In this document: piece by piece, positions 1 to 5,606 of the stretch
Position numbering within the stretch: the stretch's first letter is position 1
How the letters are laid out: each line of letters begins with the position of its first letter
From: Fidelibacterota bacterium
Lineage (GTDB): Bacteria; Fidelibacterota; Marinisomatia; Marinisomatales; UBA1611
Direction: 5' to 3'
Length of the DNA stretch: 5,606 nucleotides
Assembly (NCBI GenBank): GCA_015658495.1
Contig: DQOT01000325.1
Location: 1-5,606, forward strand
Made by a program: the position numbers and the translations under genes
The notes under the pieces: model-generated
Databases searched by the model: none
What the model saw: only the letters and a program-made list of their open reading frames with translations
Told to the model about the DNA's origin: nothing

Positions 1-922
1 TTGCACCGGGAACTAATATGGACCACTCTTCCTGCTTGTCATTCACGGCCCAGTTGCAGTGGCTCATTTTATTGTCAAAGCACCAGGTCATCCATTCATT
101 GGCTTCCGGATCTACTAGGCTGTAGCCGATTAACCCCCATTCGGTAATCAATAGGGCAATGCCGTTTTCCAGTGCGGCGTTGGCTCTGTCCCGAAGCCAC
201 TGGTGGTGGTAAATCGTATAGAAATGGAGTGTATAGGCAATATTAGAAAATTCTGTGATAGGATCAGCCGCAGCGAGATCCACCCGCTGGGACCATTCAG
301 GCGTGCCGACTACAATCAGGTTATCAGGATCAATGGCCCGTATTGCAGAGATAACGGACAGGGCATAGGGTTTAATGGTATTACTCCAGGAGATATCCAG
401 GGGTTCATTGTAGATTTCGTAGATCACATTATCATACTCACCATAGAGCGTTGCCATCTCCTGGAAAAAGTTTACAGCTTCGCCCGTGTTGTCTTCTGCA
501 TGATGGGAATGCCAATCAATTATAACGTAGAGCCCAACATCGATAGCAGCGTTTACAATCGTTTGCACACGTTCCTTATTTGCGGTCTTATTATCCAAGT
601 ACCCGCCCGAGTCTTCCACGCCCATGGCGGCACGCACGATGGTTGTATTCCAGTCCTCTTGCAGCCAGGAGACCACTTCGGGCGTATAATAGCGATCCCC
701 GCCCCAATTGTCATTACTCCAGAAAAAACTGTTTCCGGCTAGCGAAACAGCATCACCATTTTTGTTGACAATTCTATTGCCCTCTACATGCAAAAGACCG
801 TGTATATCTACTACTGTGGTATCGGAAATAATTCCATTGGTTTCTTGGTCGTTATTTTCATCCTTACAGGAAAAGATAATTGAACTAAGAATAATGAATG
901 TGAATAATTTTAAACTGTCCAT
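1..922 (-). CDS. GH5 (subfamily 2-like) endo-beta-1,4-glucanase lipoprotein, 3' end cut by window edge
   Basis: Probable endo-beta-1,4-glucanase cleaving cellulose or the 1,4-bonds of mixed-linkage glucan. Translating the minus strand gives 307 codons without a stop, running off the left edge. Residues 1-19 form a lipoprotein signal (hydrophobic TFIILSSIIFSC, lipid-accepting Cys19), followed by an acidic/polar tether to about residue 38. The GH5 barrel then follows: VRAAMG around Arg97, DWHSHH at 136-141, YEIYNEP with the acid/base Glu173, HFYT at 233-236, TEWG with the nucleophile Glu261, and WAVNDKQEEWSILVPGA at 291-307. The last motif closes the catalytic domain in Bacillus-type GH5_2 cellulases, so the domain is nearly complete; whether a binding or sorting module follows cannot be seen. 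The start is placed at 922 because an AGG lies 8 bases upstream. An in-frame ATG at 928 overlaps the previous stop (TAATG) and would add two residues. GC rises from about 36% over the leader (721-900) to about 51% over 1-720. Confidence 0.9.
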   Translation of the reverse strand, partial: MDSLKLFTFIILSSIIFSCKDENNDQETNGIISDTTVVDIHGLLHVEGNRIVNKNGDAVSLAGNSFFWSNDNWGGDRYYTPEVVSWLQEDWNTTIVRAAMGVEDSGGYLDNKTANKERVQTIVNAAIDVGLYVIIDWHSHHAEDNTGEAVNFFQEMATLYGEYDNVIYEIYNEPLDISWSNTIKPYALSVISAIRAIDPDNLIVVGTPEWSQRVDLAAADPITEFSNIAYTLHFYTIYHHQWLRDRANAALENGIALLITEWGLIGYSLVDPEANEWMTWCFDNKMSHCNWAVNDKQEEWSILVPGA

Positions 923-927
923 GGTCA

Positions 928-2913
928 TTACCTGATCAAGGTCATTTTACCTGCAATTTTTTGCTGATCGAATTTAACCTGATAAATGTATATCCCTGAT
1001 CCGGCAGCAAGACCATAACGATCCTTGCCGTCCCAAGTGACAGATGATTGGTTTTGTTCAATCACGATATTTTGCACTACGTGTCCGCTGTTATCATAGA
1101 TGGTTAGCTGTCCGTCACTTTCAATATTATCTGAAAAATAAAATGTAGTTTGTGTGTTAAAGGGATTCGGGAAATTCCAAATTGAATAATTTTCGGGTAA
1201 GGGATTGGGGTTGGTTCCTTCAATTTTAATAGACTTTAAGTTAAAACCCCCATTCAAGGCTTGTAATCTAATGACATTCTCACCTCCCGAAAGATAGACT
1301 GATGCCGTGTCGGTCCAATCCCAGTTTTGGTAACCACCGGTGTTTGGCACTTGAAAATTGACAGAGCCCGTTTGTCCCTGTACTGAAATCAATATTTTTC
1401 CATTGTCATTCTGTGCGGATGTTTTAAATGAGAATTGGTAGGTTCCGGTAAATTCGGCTTGAACTGTATATTTCAGCCATTCTCCAGTATCGATCCAACC
1501 AATGTTATATCCGTGGCCAGAAAGGTCACTCGAATATTCAATATCTACGCCATCGTTTCTGTAGGCCCAGCCATTATTCCATGATTCTGAATTTGATCCA
1601 AATTTATCCGGGTCTTCGTAGATCTCATCATTATAGGCAACTCCGTTGGTACCAATATCATAGTCAACTGCCTCGATTGTGTTTGGCACTGTTAAATCTG
1701 TGAATGGTTTAGAAAATCCATCATAATCTGAATCGGATAAAGCAGCTACTAATCCTTTATTGGCTACGCAATTTTCAAATAAATAAGCATCTGCCAGATC
1801 CATCAGGCCCGTCATGGCTTGTTCATAGGACGGAGCTTGGCCGCTGCCATTCCAGTAATTAACAATTGCTTCAAATCCTTGTGGGACCTCCACTCGCATT
1901 GCTGATGTAATACTTCCGTTATGTTTGTAATTCCACAGGCTCCAACTAACATCATTATTTTCAAATAATCGTACTTTCTTATGTGCCCAATGATTTGAAT
2001 TTTCACCGAATTCACCAACCCATAACGGAATATTGTAAGTTTGACTCATTGATGTATACTGGCCGATCCAGGATGTCTGTTGACTGGGTCCAACATAATG
2101 ATGGAAGCTGTAAGCCATATTATTATCAAAAGGTGGTGTTAAGTTTGTAAAATCATTTCCGTACCAGTTGCCTTCGATAAAAATAATATGATTGGTATCT
2201 ACATCACGGATAGTATTCGTCATTTGAATATAAAACTGCCTTAACTGTGAAGATATGAAACCACCGGACAAAACAGGTTCATTTAATAGATCGTACCCGG
2301 CAATCCATTCTTCATCGACGTAATAATCCGCAATATACCACCAAACCGCACTGGCCCAATTTCGATAGGATTGCTGAATCCACAAACCGGCGACATTACC
2401 ATCACTGTCTGAAAAATCATTAGTATTCTGCGCCCCCGGAGCACAATGCATATCCAGGATGAGATATACACCATACGCGGCACACCATTCCAGCAACTGA
2501 TCTATGAGGTTGAACCCATCCTGTACATATTCACCAGGTGCCGGTGAAAAAAACTTATAATGGAAAGGCACCCGTATTGCGTTAAAACCATTAGCGGCAA
2601 TAAAAGCAACATCTGCTTCAGTAATATAATTTTCATAATACACCTGGTAAAACGCAGCGGTATTCTCTGTTCCGACAAGATTTATGATTTCATTTTCTAT
2701 ATTGCTGGGCGATCCGAAAAAGCCGTGTATATTCCACATGTAGCCTTCTTGAACAAGCCAGCCACCCAATCCAAACCCACGCAGTAAAACAGGATTCCCA
2801 TTTTCATCAACTATTGATCTACCATCAGTACGTAGAAAACCTGAGCTATGTATATAACCCGATAAGAATATCAGAGGGAGAATTAATCGCAGTCTGTACA
2901 GGAACTGAAACAT
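928..2913 (-). CDS. Secreted GH5 beta-glucanase with CBM6 and C-terminal FlgD/T9SS-type sorting domain
   Basis: A 661-residue secreted glycoside hydrolase. Residues 1 to about 24 are a signal peptide (RLRLILPLIFLSGYIHSSG). The GH5 barrel spans about 26-385. It opens with LLRGFGLGGWLVQEGYMW (43-60) and contains RVPFHY with Arg114, ILDMHCAPG (152-160), DLLNEP with the acid/base Glu212, FHHYVG (270-275), VGEFGE with the nucleophile Glu301, and WSLWNYK (324-330). The NGFNAIRVPFHY and HCAPGAQN motifs resemble exo-beta-1,3-glucanase-like GH5 proteins more than classical cellulases; the subfamily and exact linkage are not determined. A CBM6 follows at about 412-566 (IEAVDYD, GVAYNDE, GVDIEY, GWIDTGEWLKYTV, PNTGGYQNW, GGFNLKSIKIEG), probably binding beta-glucan or another beta-linked chain. 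Residues 579-661 are the sorting module (FPNPFN, LTIYDNSG, VTWDGKDRYG, GSGIYIYQV). The ATG at 2913 overlaps the upstream gene by 31 bases. The next in-frame ATG is residue 59, inside the barrel, so the overlap appears genuine. No clear ribosome-binding site is seen. Confidence 0.93.
   Translation of the reverse strand: MFQFLYRLRLILPLIFLSGYIHSSGFLRTDGRSIVDENGNPVLLRGFGLGGWLVQEGYMWNIHGFFGSPSNIENEIINLVGTENTAAFYQVYYENYITEADVAFIAANGFNAIRVPFHYKFFSPAPGEYVQDGFNLIDQLLEWCAAYGVYLILDMHCAPGAQNTNDFSDSDGNVAGLWIQQSYRNWASAVWWYIADYYVDEEWIAGYDLLNEPVLSGGFISSQLRQFYIQMTNTIRDVDTNHIIFIEGNWYGNDFTNLTPPFDNNMAYSFHHYVGPSQQTSWIGQYTSMSQTYNIPLWVGEFGENSNHWAHKKVRLFENNDVSWSLWNYKHNGSITSAMRVEVPQGFEAIVNYWNGSGQAPSYEQAMTGLMDLADAYLFENCVANKGLVAALSDSDYDGFSKPFTDLTVPNTIEAVDYDIGTNGVAYNDEIYEDPDKFGSNSESWNNGWAYRNDGVDIEYSSDLSGHGYNIGWIDTGEWLKYTVQAEFTGTYQFSFKTSAQNDNGKILISVQGQTGSVNFQVPNTGGYQNWDWTDTASVYLSGGENVIRLQALNGGFNLKSIKIEGTNPNPLPENYSIWNFPNPFNTQTTFYFSDNIESDGQLTIYDNSGHVVQNIVIEQNQSSVTWDGKDRYGLAAGSGIYIYQVKFDQQKIAGKMTLIR
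930..933 (-). promoter_or_regulatory. Shine-Dalgarno-like AGGT before the GH5_2 gene
   Basis: On the minus strand AGGT lies 7 bases before the ATG at 922, but only about 1 base before the alternative ATG at 928. This favours the 922 start. The site sits in the last codons of the preceding gene, so translation of the two genes is probably coupled. Confidence 0.45.
2883..2913 (-). other. 31-base gene overlap coding both the GH16 Cys tail and the GH5 signal peptide start
   Basis: The final codons of the GH16 lipoprotein, including the Cys triad at residues 394, 398 and 401, lie in the same bases as residues 1-10 of the GH5-CBM6 signal peptide in another frame. Both readings look functional: one keeps a regularly spaced Cys motif up to its stop, and the other gives a basic/hydrophobic signal-peptide start. 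No Shine-Dalgarno precedes 2913, so initiation is likely coupled to translation of the upstream gene. Confidence 0.8.
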
Positions 2914-4091
2914 ATCGCTGGTAAAATTGTATCTGTTTTCGTTACAATGATTTGGCGATTGTTATATTCGTCGGAGCTACATTCAAAAGGGACATTCTCC
3001 CAACCTGATTCCCAGGAATCAGGAAAGTATCCGTTGCGGTATTTATAGGTATGAACAGATCCCTTTGGCAACGAAAGTGTCACCGACCAGATACCATCGC
3101 CATCTATATCTTCCATCGCAATGCCGCTGGGTTGCCCAGCGCCAATGGATCCTCCGGATAGCCGTACTCCTGTACCACTCACCAATTCTTCACTCATATT
3201 GACTTGAAATGTGACATCAATATCATTATGTTGATCTGATGCTTCATACACGCGCACGTAATCGATCAACATCTGCATTGGCATAGCACCATTATCTACT
3301 CCCTGGGCGCCGCCCCAGTCACCACCCACGGCCACATTCAAAATAATATAGGCATTCTCATCAAACGGCCATTTGCTTGGGTCATCTTCACTATCATTAT
3401 ACACAAAATGATATGGGGTATCATCCACCATGAAATTCAAATAATTAGGTGTCCATTCCAGTGTATAGACGTGAAAAGAATCGGTAACTGTTGGAATGGT
3501 TATACTTCCACTTTTCTGTGTACCCAGGTTATGATTGTAATCTGTCGTATGAATGGAAGCATGGATAATTCCTTCATCAAATCCCACGTGTTCCATGATA
3601 TCGATCTCACCGCAGGCAGGCCAGCCAATAGTTGAGATAGAGCTTCCGAGCATCCATATGGCCGGCCAGGAACCACGACCATCGGGTAACTTGGCTCTGA
3701 TTTCATATCTGCCATAGGTCCATTCTGACTTTTCGTCAGTGTTCAAGCGGCCGGATGTATAATCAGTTGTATAAGTATTACCTTGATAATCAGTCCCGGT
3801 GTAACCTGGTTGATATAACGCCTGGAAAACCAGATTCCCATTTTCGATGAAAATATTATTGGTTTCCGCTGTATAGGCTTGCAGTTCATTGTTCACCCAT
3901 CCTGGCCGCCAAAGGAGCTTATTCCATTTTTGGTCATCGACCACATCACCGTCAAATTCATCAGACCAAACAAGCTGCCATTCATCTGGAGTGGGTTCCA
4001 TTGAATCTTCATTGTTATTTGTATTCGTTTCACTGCAACTAACAAAAACGAAAGTGCTGATCAAAAGAGTGTGTATATGTTTTAATTGCAT
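2883..4091 (-). CDS. GH16 laminarinase-type beta-1,3-glucanase lipoprotein with C-terminal Cys-bearing beta-sandwich domain
   Basis: A 402-residue lipoprotein, probably an endo-beta-1,3-glucanase (laminarinase-like) at the outer membrane. The signal is LLISTFVFVSC with lipidated Cys19, followed by a polar Asn/Glu tether to about 36. The GH16 domain covers about 37-284: QLVWSDEFDG (39-48), a WRPGWVNNELQAYT stretch (61-74), GRYEIRAKLPDGRGSWPAIWMLG, the active site GEIDIMEHVG with nucleophile Glu162, Asp164 and acid/base Glu167, FHVYTLEWTPNYLNFMVDD, NVAVGGDWGG, and MLIDYVRVYE. The ExDxxE spacing with an extra residue is the laminarinase/agarase form, unlike the ExDxE of the neighbouring lichenase. 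Residues 291-402 are an E-set/CBM-like domain (DVTFQVNMSEE, DIDGDGIWSVTLSL, TYKYRNGY, WENVPFEC) ending in ICFSSCTDCD, with Cys371, 394, 398 and 401. The start at 4091 lies 2 bases after the upstream stop, with only a weak AAGA before it. Substrate assignment is by motif; a related beta-glucan or galactan remains possible. Confidence 0.93.
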   Translation of the reverse strand: MQLKHIHTLLISTFVFVSCSETNTNNNEDSMEPTPDEWQLVWSDEFDGDVVDDQKWNKLLWRPGWVNNELQAYTAETNNIFIENGNLVFQALYQPGYTGTDYQGNTYTTDYTSGRLNTDEKSEWTYGRYEIRAKLPDGRGSWPAIWMLGSSISTIGWPACGEIDIMEHVGFDEGIIHASIHTTDYNHNLGTQKSGSITIPTVTDSFHVYTLEWTPNYLNFMVDDTPYHFVYNDSEDDPSKWPFDENAYIILNVAVGGDWGGAQGVDNGAMPMQMLIDYVRVYEASDQHNDIDVTFQVNMSEELVSGTGVRLSGGSIGAGQPSGIAMEDIDGDGIWSVTLSLPKGSVHTYKYRNGYFPDSWESGWENVPFECSSDEYNNRQIIVTKTDTILPAICFSSCTDCD

Positions 4092-4093
4092 TC

Positions 4094-5161
4094 TTATTTC
4101 AAGAGTATAATCTTCTGGGTTTTAAAATGATCTGCACTGGCTAAACGCACCAGATAAACCCCCGTTGTTGCTGCCAACCCTTTGTCAGTTAGACCATTCC
4201 AAGTGAACAATGTCTTGCCGGCATTAATACTTCCTTTTACCAACGTGTTGATTAATTTACCCTGGGTGTTATAAATAGAAAGATTGATAGACTGTGCATG
4301 ATTTAGGGATATAGGTATAACAACATCCCGGTTGAATGGATTGGGATAGGCATTATGCATCTGAAACGTTTGGGGCAGTTCTATGTCACTAACCGATAGT
4401 GGGTCTCCGTTGTATCCAGTGGCACTTGGAGTCGTTAAGCACAATATCATATATCCAGACATAAACACTACATTATCATGGATGAAATCAGCATTGTTTC
4501 CGTCCCATGTGTGAGTCGCTTTCTCCCAAAGATTTGTATCCCAGCTGTCAAAATTATCTTCCCATAACAGAATAAAATCATTATTTGTACCGGCATTTCC
4601 AGTTCCATCAACCCAAAGGTAATATTTAACCCAGTCATAAAAAGCATACGTTGGCAGTGTATTTGCAGAAAACGAACCTGCCCATTCTACACTGGTTGAC
4701 TGCCAAATATTCATCATGATCTTTTGTTCACGATACATTGAATCTGCATAAAAATTGTCCACCCACCTGATTAGTTGGTCATCAACAAAAAAGGCAATGT
4801 ATTCTGATGTCCATTCAAATGCGTATGTATGGAAATCCTCATTGGGATTAAACGTTAAGTCTGATAAATCCGGTAAACCCCACTGGTCATGAATAATTAA
4901 ATTTGTGTGTACCTTATCATCATAGCGTCCTAGCCATTCTAAATCAATCTCATTCCAATAAACTGAGCTGGTATGACCTTCTGACCAATAATCATGAAAT
5001 GTAAAAAAGGAGCTGATGACTCCACTACCCGGTGCTGACTTCATGCGGACTTCAAATTTTCCATATTGAAAACTTTCGATTGTCCGCAGTTCCCCGCCGC
5101 GGTAGGGTTTGGCTAAAAGCATAGCAGTAATGAAACCGAAAAGTAGAAATCTCATTATCAT
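4094..5161 (-). CDS. Circularly permuted GH16 lichenase (endo-1,3-1,4-beta-glucanase) with C-terminal sorting domain
   Basis: A secreted 355-residue enzyme predicted to cleave mixed-linkage beta-1,3-1,4-glucan. A signal peptide (MIMRFLLFGFITAMLLA) leads directly into PYRGGELRTIESFQYGKFEVRMK, which in ordinary GH16 enzymes lies well inside the domain. The active site is WNEIDLEWLG, with Glu71 (nucleophile), Asp73 and Glu75 (acid/base) in the ExDxE lichenase form. Next come FHTYAFEWTSEYIAFFVDD (110-128), KIMMNIWQS (147-155) and YDWVKYYLW (175-183), the usual GH16 C-terminus. After a short Gly/Asn linker (184-194) comes the segment normally found at the N-terminus: LWEDNFDSWDTNLWEKATH (199-217) and NVVFMSGYMILCLT (230-243). 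This order matches the Fibrobacter succinogenes enzyme from memory. Residues 263-355 form a FlgD/T9SS-like module (YPNPFN, LSIYNTQGK, FTWNGLTDKG, TTGVYLVRL). The ATG at 5161 is 3 bases after the upstream stop and has AAGGA 10 bases before it; an ATG at 5155 is an alternative. Confidence 0.94.
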   Translation of the reverse strand: MIMRFLLFGFITAMLLAKPYRGGELRTIESFQYGKFEVRMKSAPGSGVISSFFTFHDYWSEGHTSSVYWNEIDLEWLGRYDDKVHTNLIIHDQWGLPDLSDLTFNPNEDFHTYAFEWTSEYIAFFVDDQLIRWVDNFYADSMYREQKIMMNIWQSTSVEWAGSFSANTLPTYAFYDWVKYYLWVDGTGNAGTNNDFILLWEDNFDSWDTNLWEKATHTWDGNNADFIHDNVVFMSGYMILCLTTPSATGYNGDPLSVSDIELPQTFQMHNAYPNPFNRDVVIPISLNHAQSINLSIYNTQGKLINTLVKGSINAGKTLFTWNGLTDKGLAATTGVYLVRLASADHFKTQKIILLK

Positions 5162-5164
5162 TTA

Positions 5165-5590
5165 TTAAAATTCCTTTTTACGGCCATAATCTAATCTATT
5201 ATCATTTGTGAATATCGGAAAAGGAGGTACAACCTTGGGAAACGGCACTCCATGCTGGATAACAGTCATATCAATACTGGTTAATTCAATTGATTCAAAT
5301 AAATCCGTGTTGATCTCTATCTGGTCAGAATAGACTGTCTGGAGAGAATCCACCAGCGGGTTCATTCTTTTTGCAACACCTTCAGGATCATCATATAAAA
5401 AACCCTTTTCTTCAAATAAAATGTCACGGTAATAGCGAGCGATAGAGGAATCATGCCACAATTCCCTATTAAGTTTAACGGTAGAAGATTGCTCATATTC
5501 TTTTGCATAGCAATGTTTGGTGATTTCAATGTTCTGAATCAAATCTGCAATAGCATATTTCAATTGTTCTTGGAATTCATTACGGTTCAT
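5165..5590 (-). CDS. Uncharacterised protein at the upstream end of the gene series, possibly continuing past the window edge
   Basis: No family is recognised. The 141 residues read as mostly helical and charged up to about residue 90 (NEFQEQLKYAIADLIQNIE near the start, then ELWHDSSIARYYRDILFEEKG around 43-63). A short proline-rich stretch follows (HGVPFPKVVPPFPIF, 113-127), then a basic tail (GRKKEF). There is no signal peptide, lipobox or membrane segment in the visible part. The ATG at 5590 is only one possible start: the frame stays open through the 15 upstream bases left in the window, reading FRKKK, so the true N-terminus may lie outside. A basic stretch followed by such a helix is also what follows the single membrane helix in some small membrane-anchored proteins; that is speculation. 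The gene ends in tandem TAA codons 3 bases before the lichenase start, so it is probably cotranscribed with the glucanases, but it shows no enzyme motif linking it to glucan breakdown. Confidence 0.65.
   Translation of the reverse strand: MNRNEFQEQLKYAIADLIQNIEITKHCYAKEYEQSSTVKLNRELWHDSSIARYYRDILFEEKGFLYDDPEGVAKRMNPLVDSLQTVYSDQIEINTDLFESIELTSIDMTVIQHGVPFPKVVPPFPIFTNDNRLDYGRKKEF
5172..5176 (-). promoter_or_regulatory. Shine-Dalgarno AAGGA before the lichenase gene
   Basis: AAGGA on the minus strand lies 10 bases upstream of the ATG at 5161 and 16 bases from the ATG at 5155, so it supports the first start. It sits in the last codons of the preceding gene, upstream of two tandem TAA stops. It is the clearest ribosome-binding site in the window. 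Confidence 0.55.
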
Positions 5591-5606
5591 TTTCTTTTTT
5601 CTAAAA

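Noticed and set aside
203..742. Plus-strand open frame of 179 codons
   Set aside because: It is antisense to the GH5_2 gene, whose minus-strand frame carries all the expected catalytic motifs; the plus-strand translation resembles no protein family.
928..933. ATG at 928 as the start of the GH5_2 gene
   Set aside because: It is possible through the TAATG junction, but the AGG would lie only about 2 bases away; the ATG at 922 has proper spacing. The difference is two residues.
4430..4579. A second, broken GH16 domain or a tandem duplication
   Set aside because: The segment contains only the elements absent from the front part and repeats none of them, so it completes one domain rather than starting a second.
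4094..5161. Lichenase gene read as a GH16 with a missing or frameshifted N-terminus
   Set aside because: The missing N-terminal elements are present downstream in the same frame, after the usual C-terminus, with an intact signal peptide and start. This fits circular permutation, not truncation or assembly error.
5591..5606. A-rich stretch as a promoter or strong ribosome-binding site
   Set aside because: Only 16 bases are visible, there is no -7/-33 or -10/-35 pattern, and the frame is open through it, so it may be coding.
1..5606. RNA genes, CRISPR arrays, insertion sequences, rho-independent terminators
   Set aside because: Nearly every base lies in minus-strand coding sequence; no spaced direct repeats, terminal inverted repeats, transposase motifs or hairpin-plus-T-run structures were seen by eye.

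Overview
The window looks like part of a polysaccharide-degradation locus from a Gram-negative bacterium of the Fibrobacterota/Chlorobi/Bacteroidota (FCB) supergroup. Two secreted enzymes end in a 'PNPFN...WDG/WNG...G..sGvY' module, the FlgD-like / type IX secretion (T9SS) type A sorting domain common in Bacteroidota, Ignavibacteria, Calditrichota and Marinimicrobia. Two others carry lipobox signal peptides. Composition is AT-rich (hand counts mostly 35-45% GC), except for the leftmost 720 bases, at about 51%. The phylum cannot be fixed from the sequence. A Marinimicrobia/Calditrichota/Ignavibacteria-type lineage fits the style of the sorting domains, but this is inference.

All real genes lie on the minus strand and read right to left as one tightly packed series: (5165-5590) a protein of unknown function, possibly open beyond the right edge; (4094-5161) a secreted GH16 lichenase with a sorting domain; (2883-4091) a GH16 laminarinase-type lipoprotein with a C-terminal Cys-bearing beta-sandwich domain; (928-2913) a secreted GH5 enzyme with a CBM6 and a sorting domain; (1-922) a GH5 endoglucanase lipoprotein cut by the left edge. 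Gaps are 3 and 2 bases, followed by a 31-base overlap and a stop/start junction. This is very likely one operon. No gene-free stretch exceeds about 20 bases, and no promoter, terminator, RNA gene, CRISPR or mobile element is visible.

The four enzymes together make a beta-glucan kit: a lichenase for mixed-linkage beta-1,3-1,4-glucan, a laminarinase-type GH16 for beta-1,3-glucan, a GH5 with CBM6, and a GH5_2-like endo-beta-1,4-glucanase. Lipoprotein and sorting-domain enzymes alternate along the operon, which suggests a mix of lipid-anchored and C-terminally sorted activities.

The most notable item is the lichenase at 4094-5161. Its GH16 fold is circularly permuted: the polypeptide starts at the 'GGELRT...YGKFEVRMK' part, and the segment that normally forms the N-terminus ('WEDNFDSWDTNLWEKA...NVVFMSGYMILCL') comes after the normal C-terminus ('YDWVKYY'). 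This is the arrangement known from the Fibrobacter succinogenes 1,3-1,4-beta-glucanase, here fused to a sorting domain.
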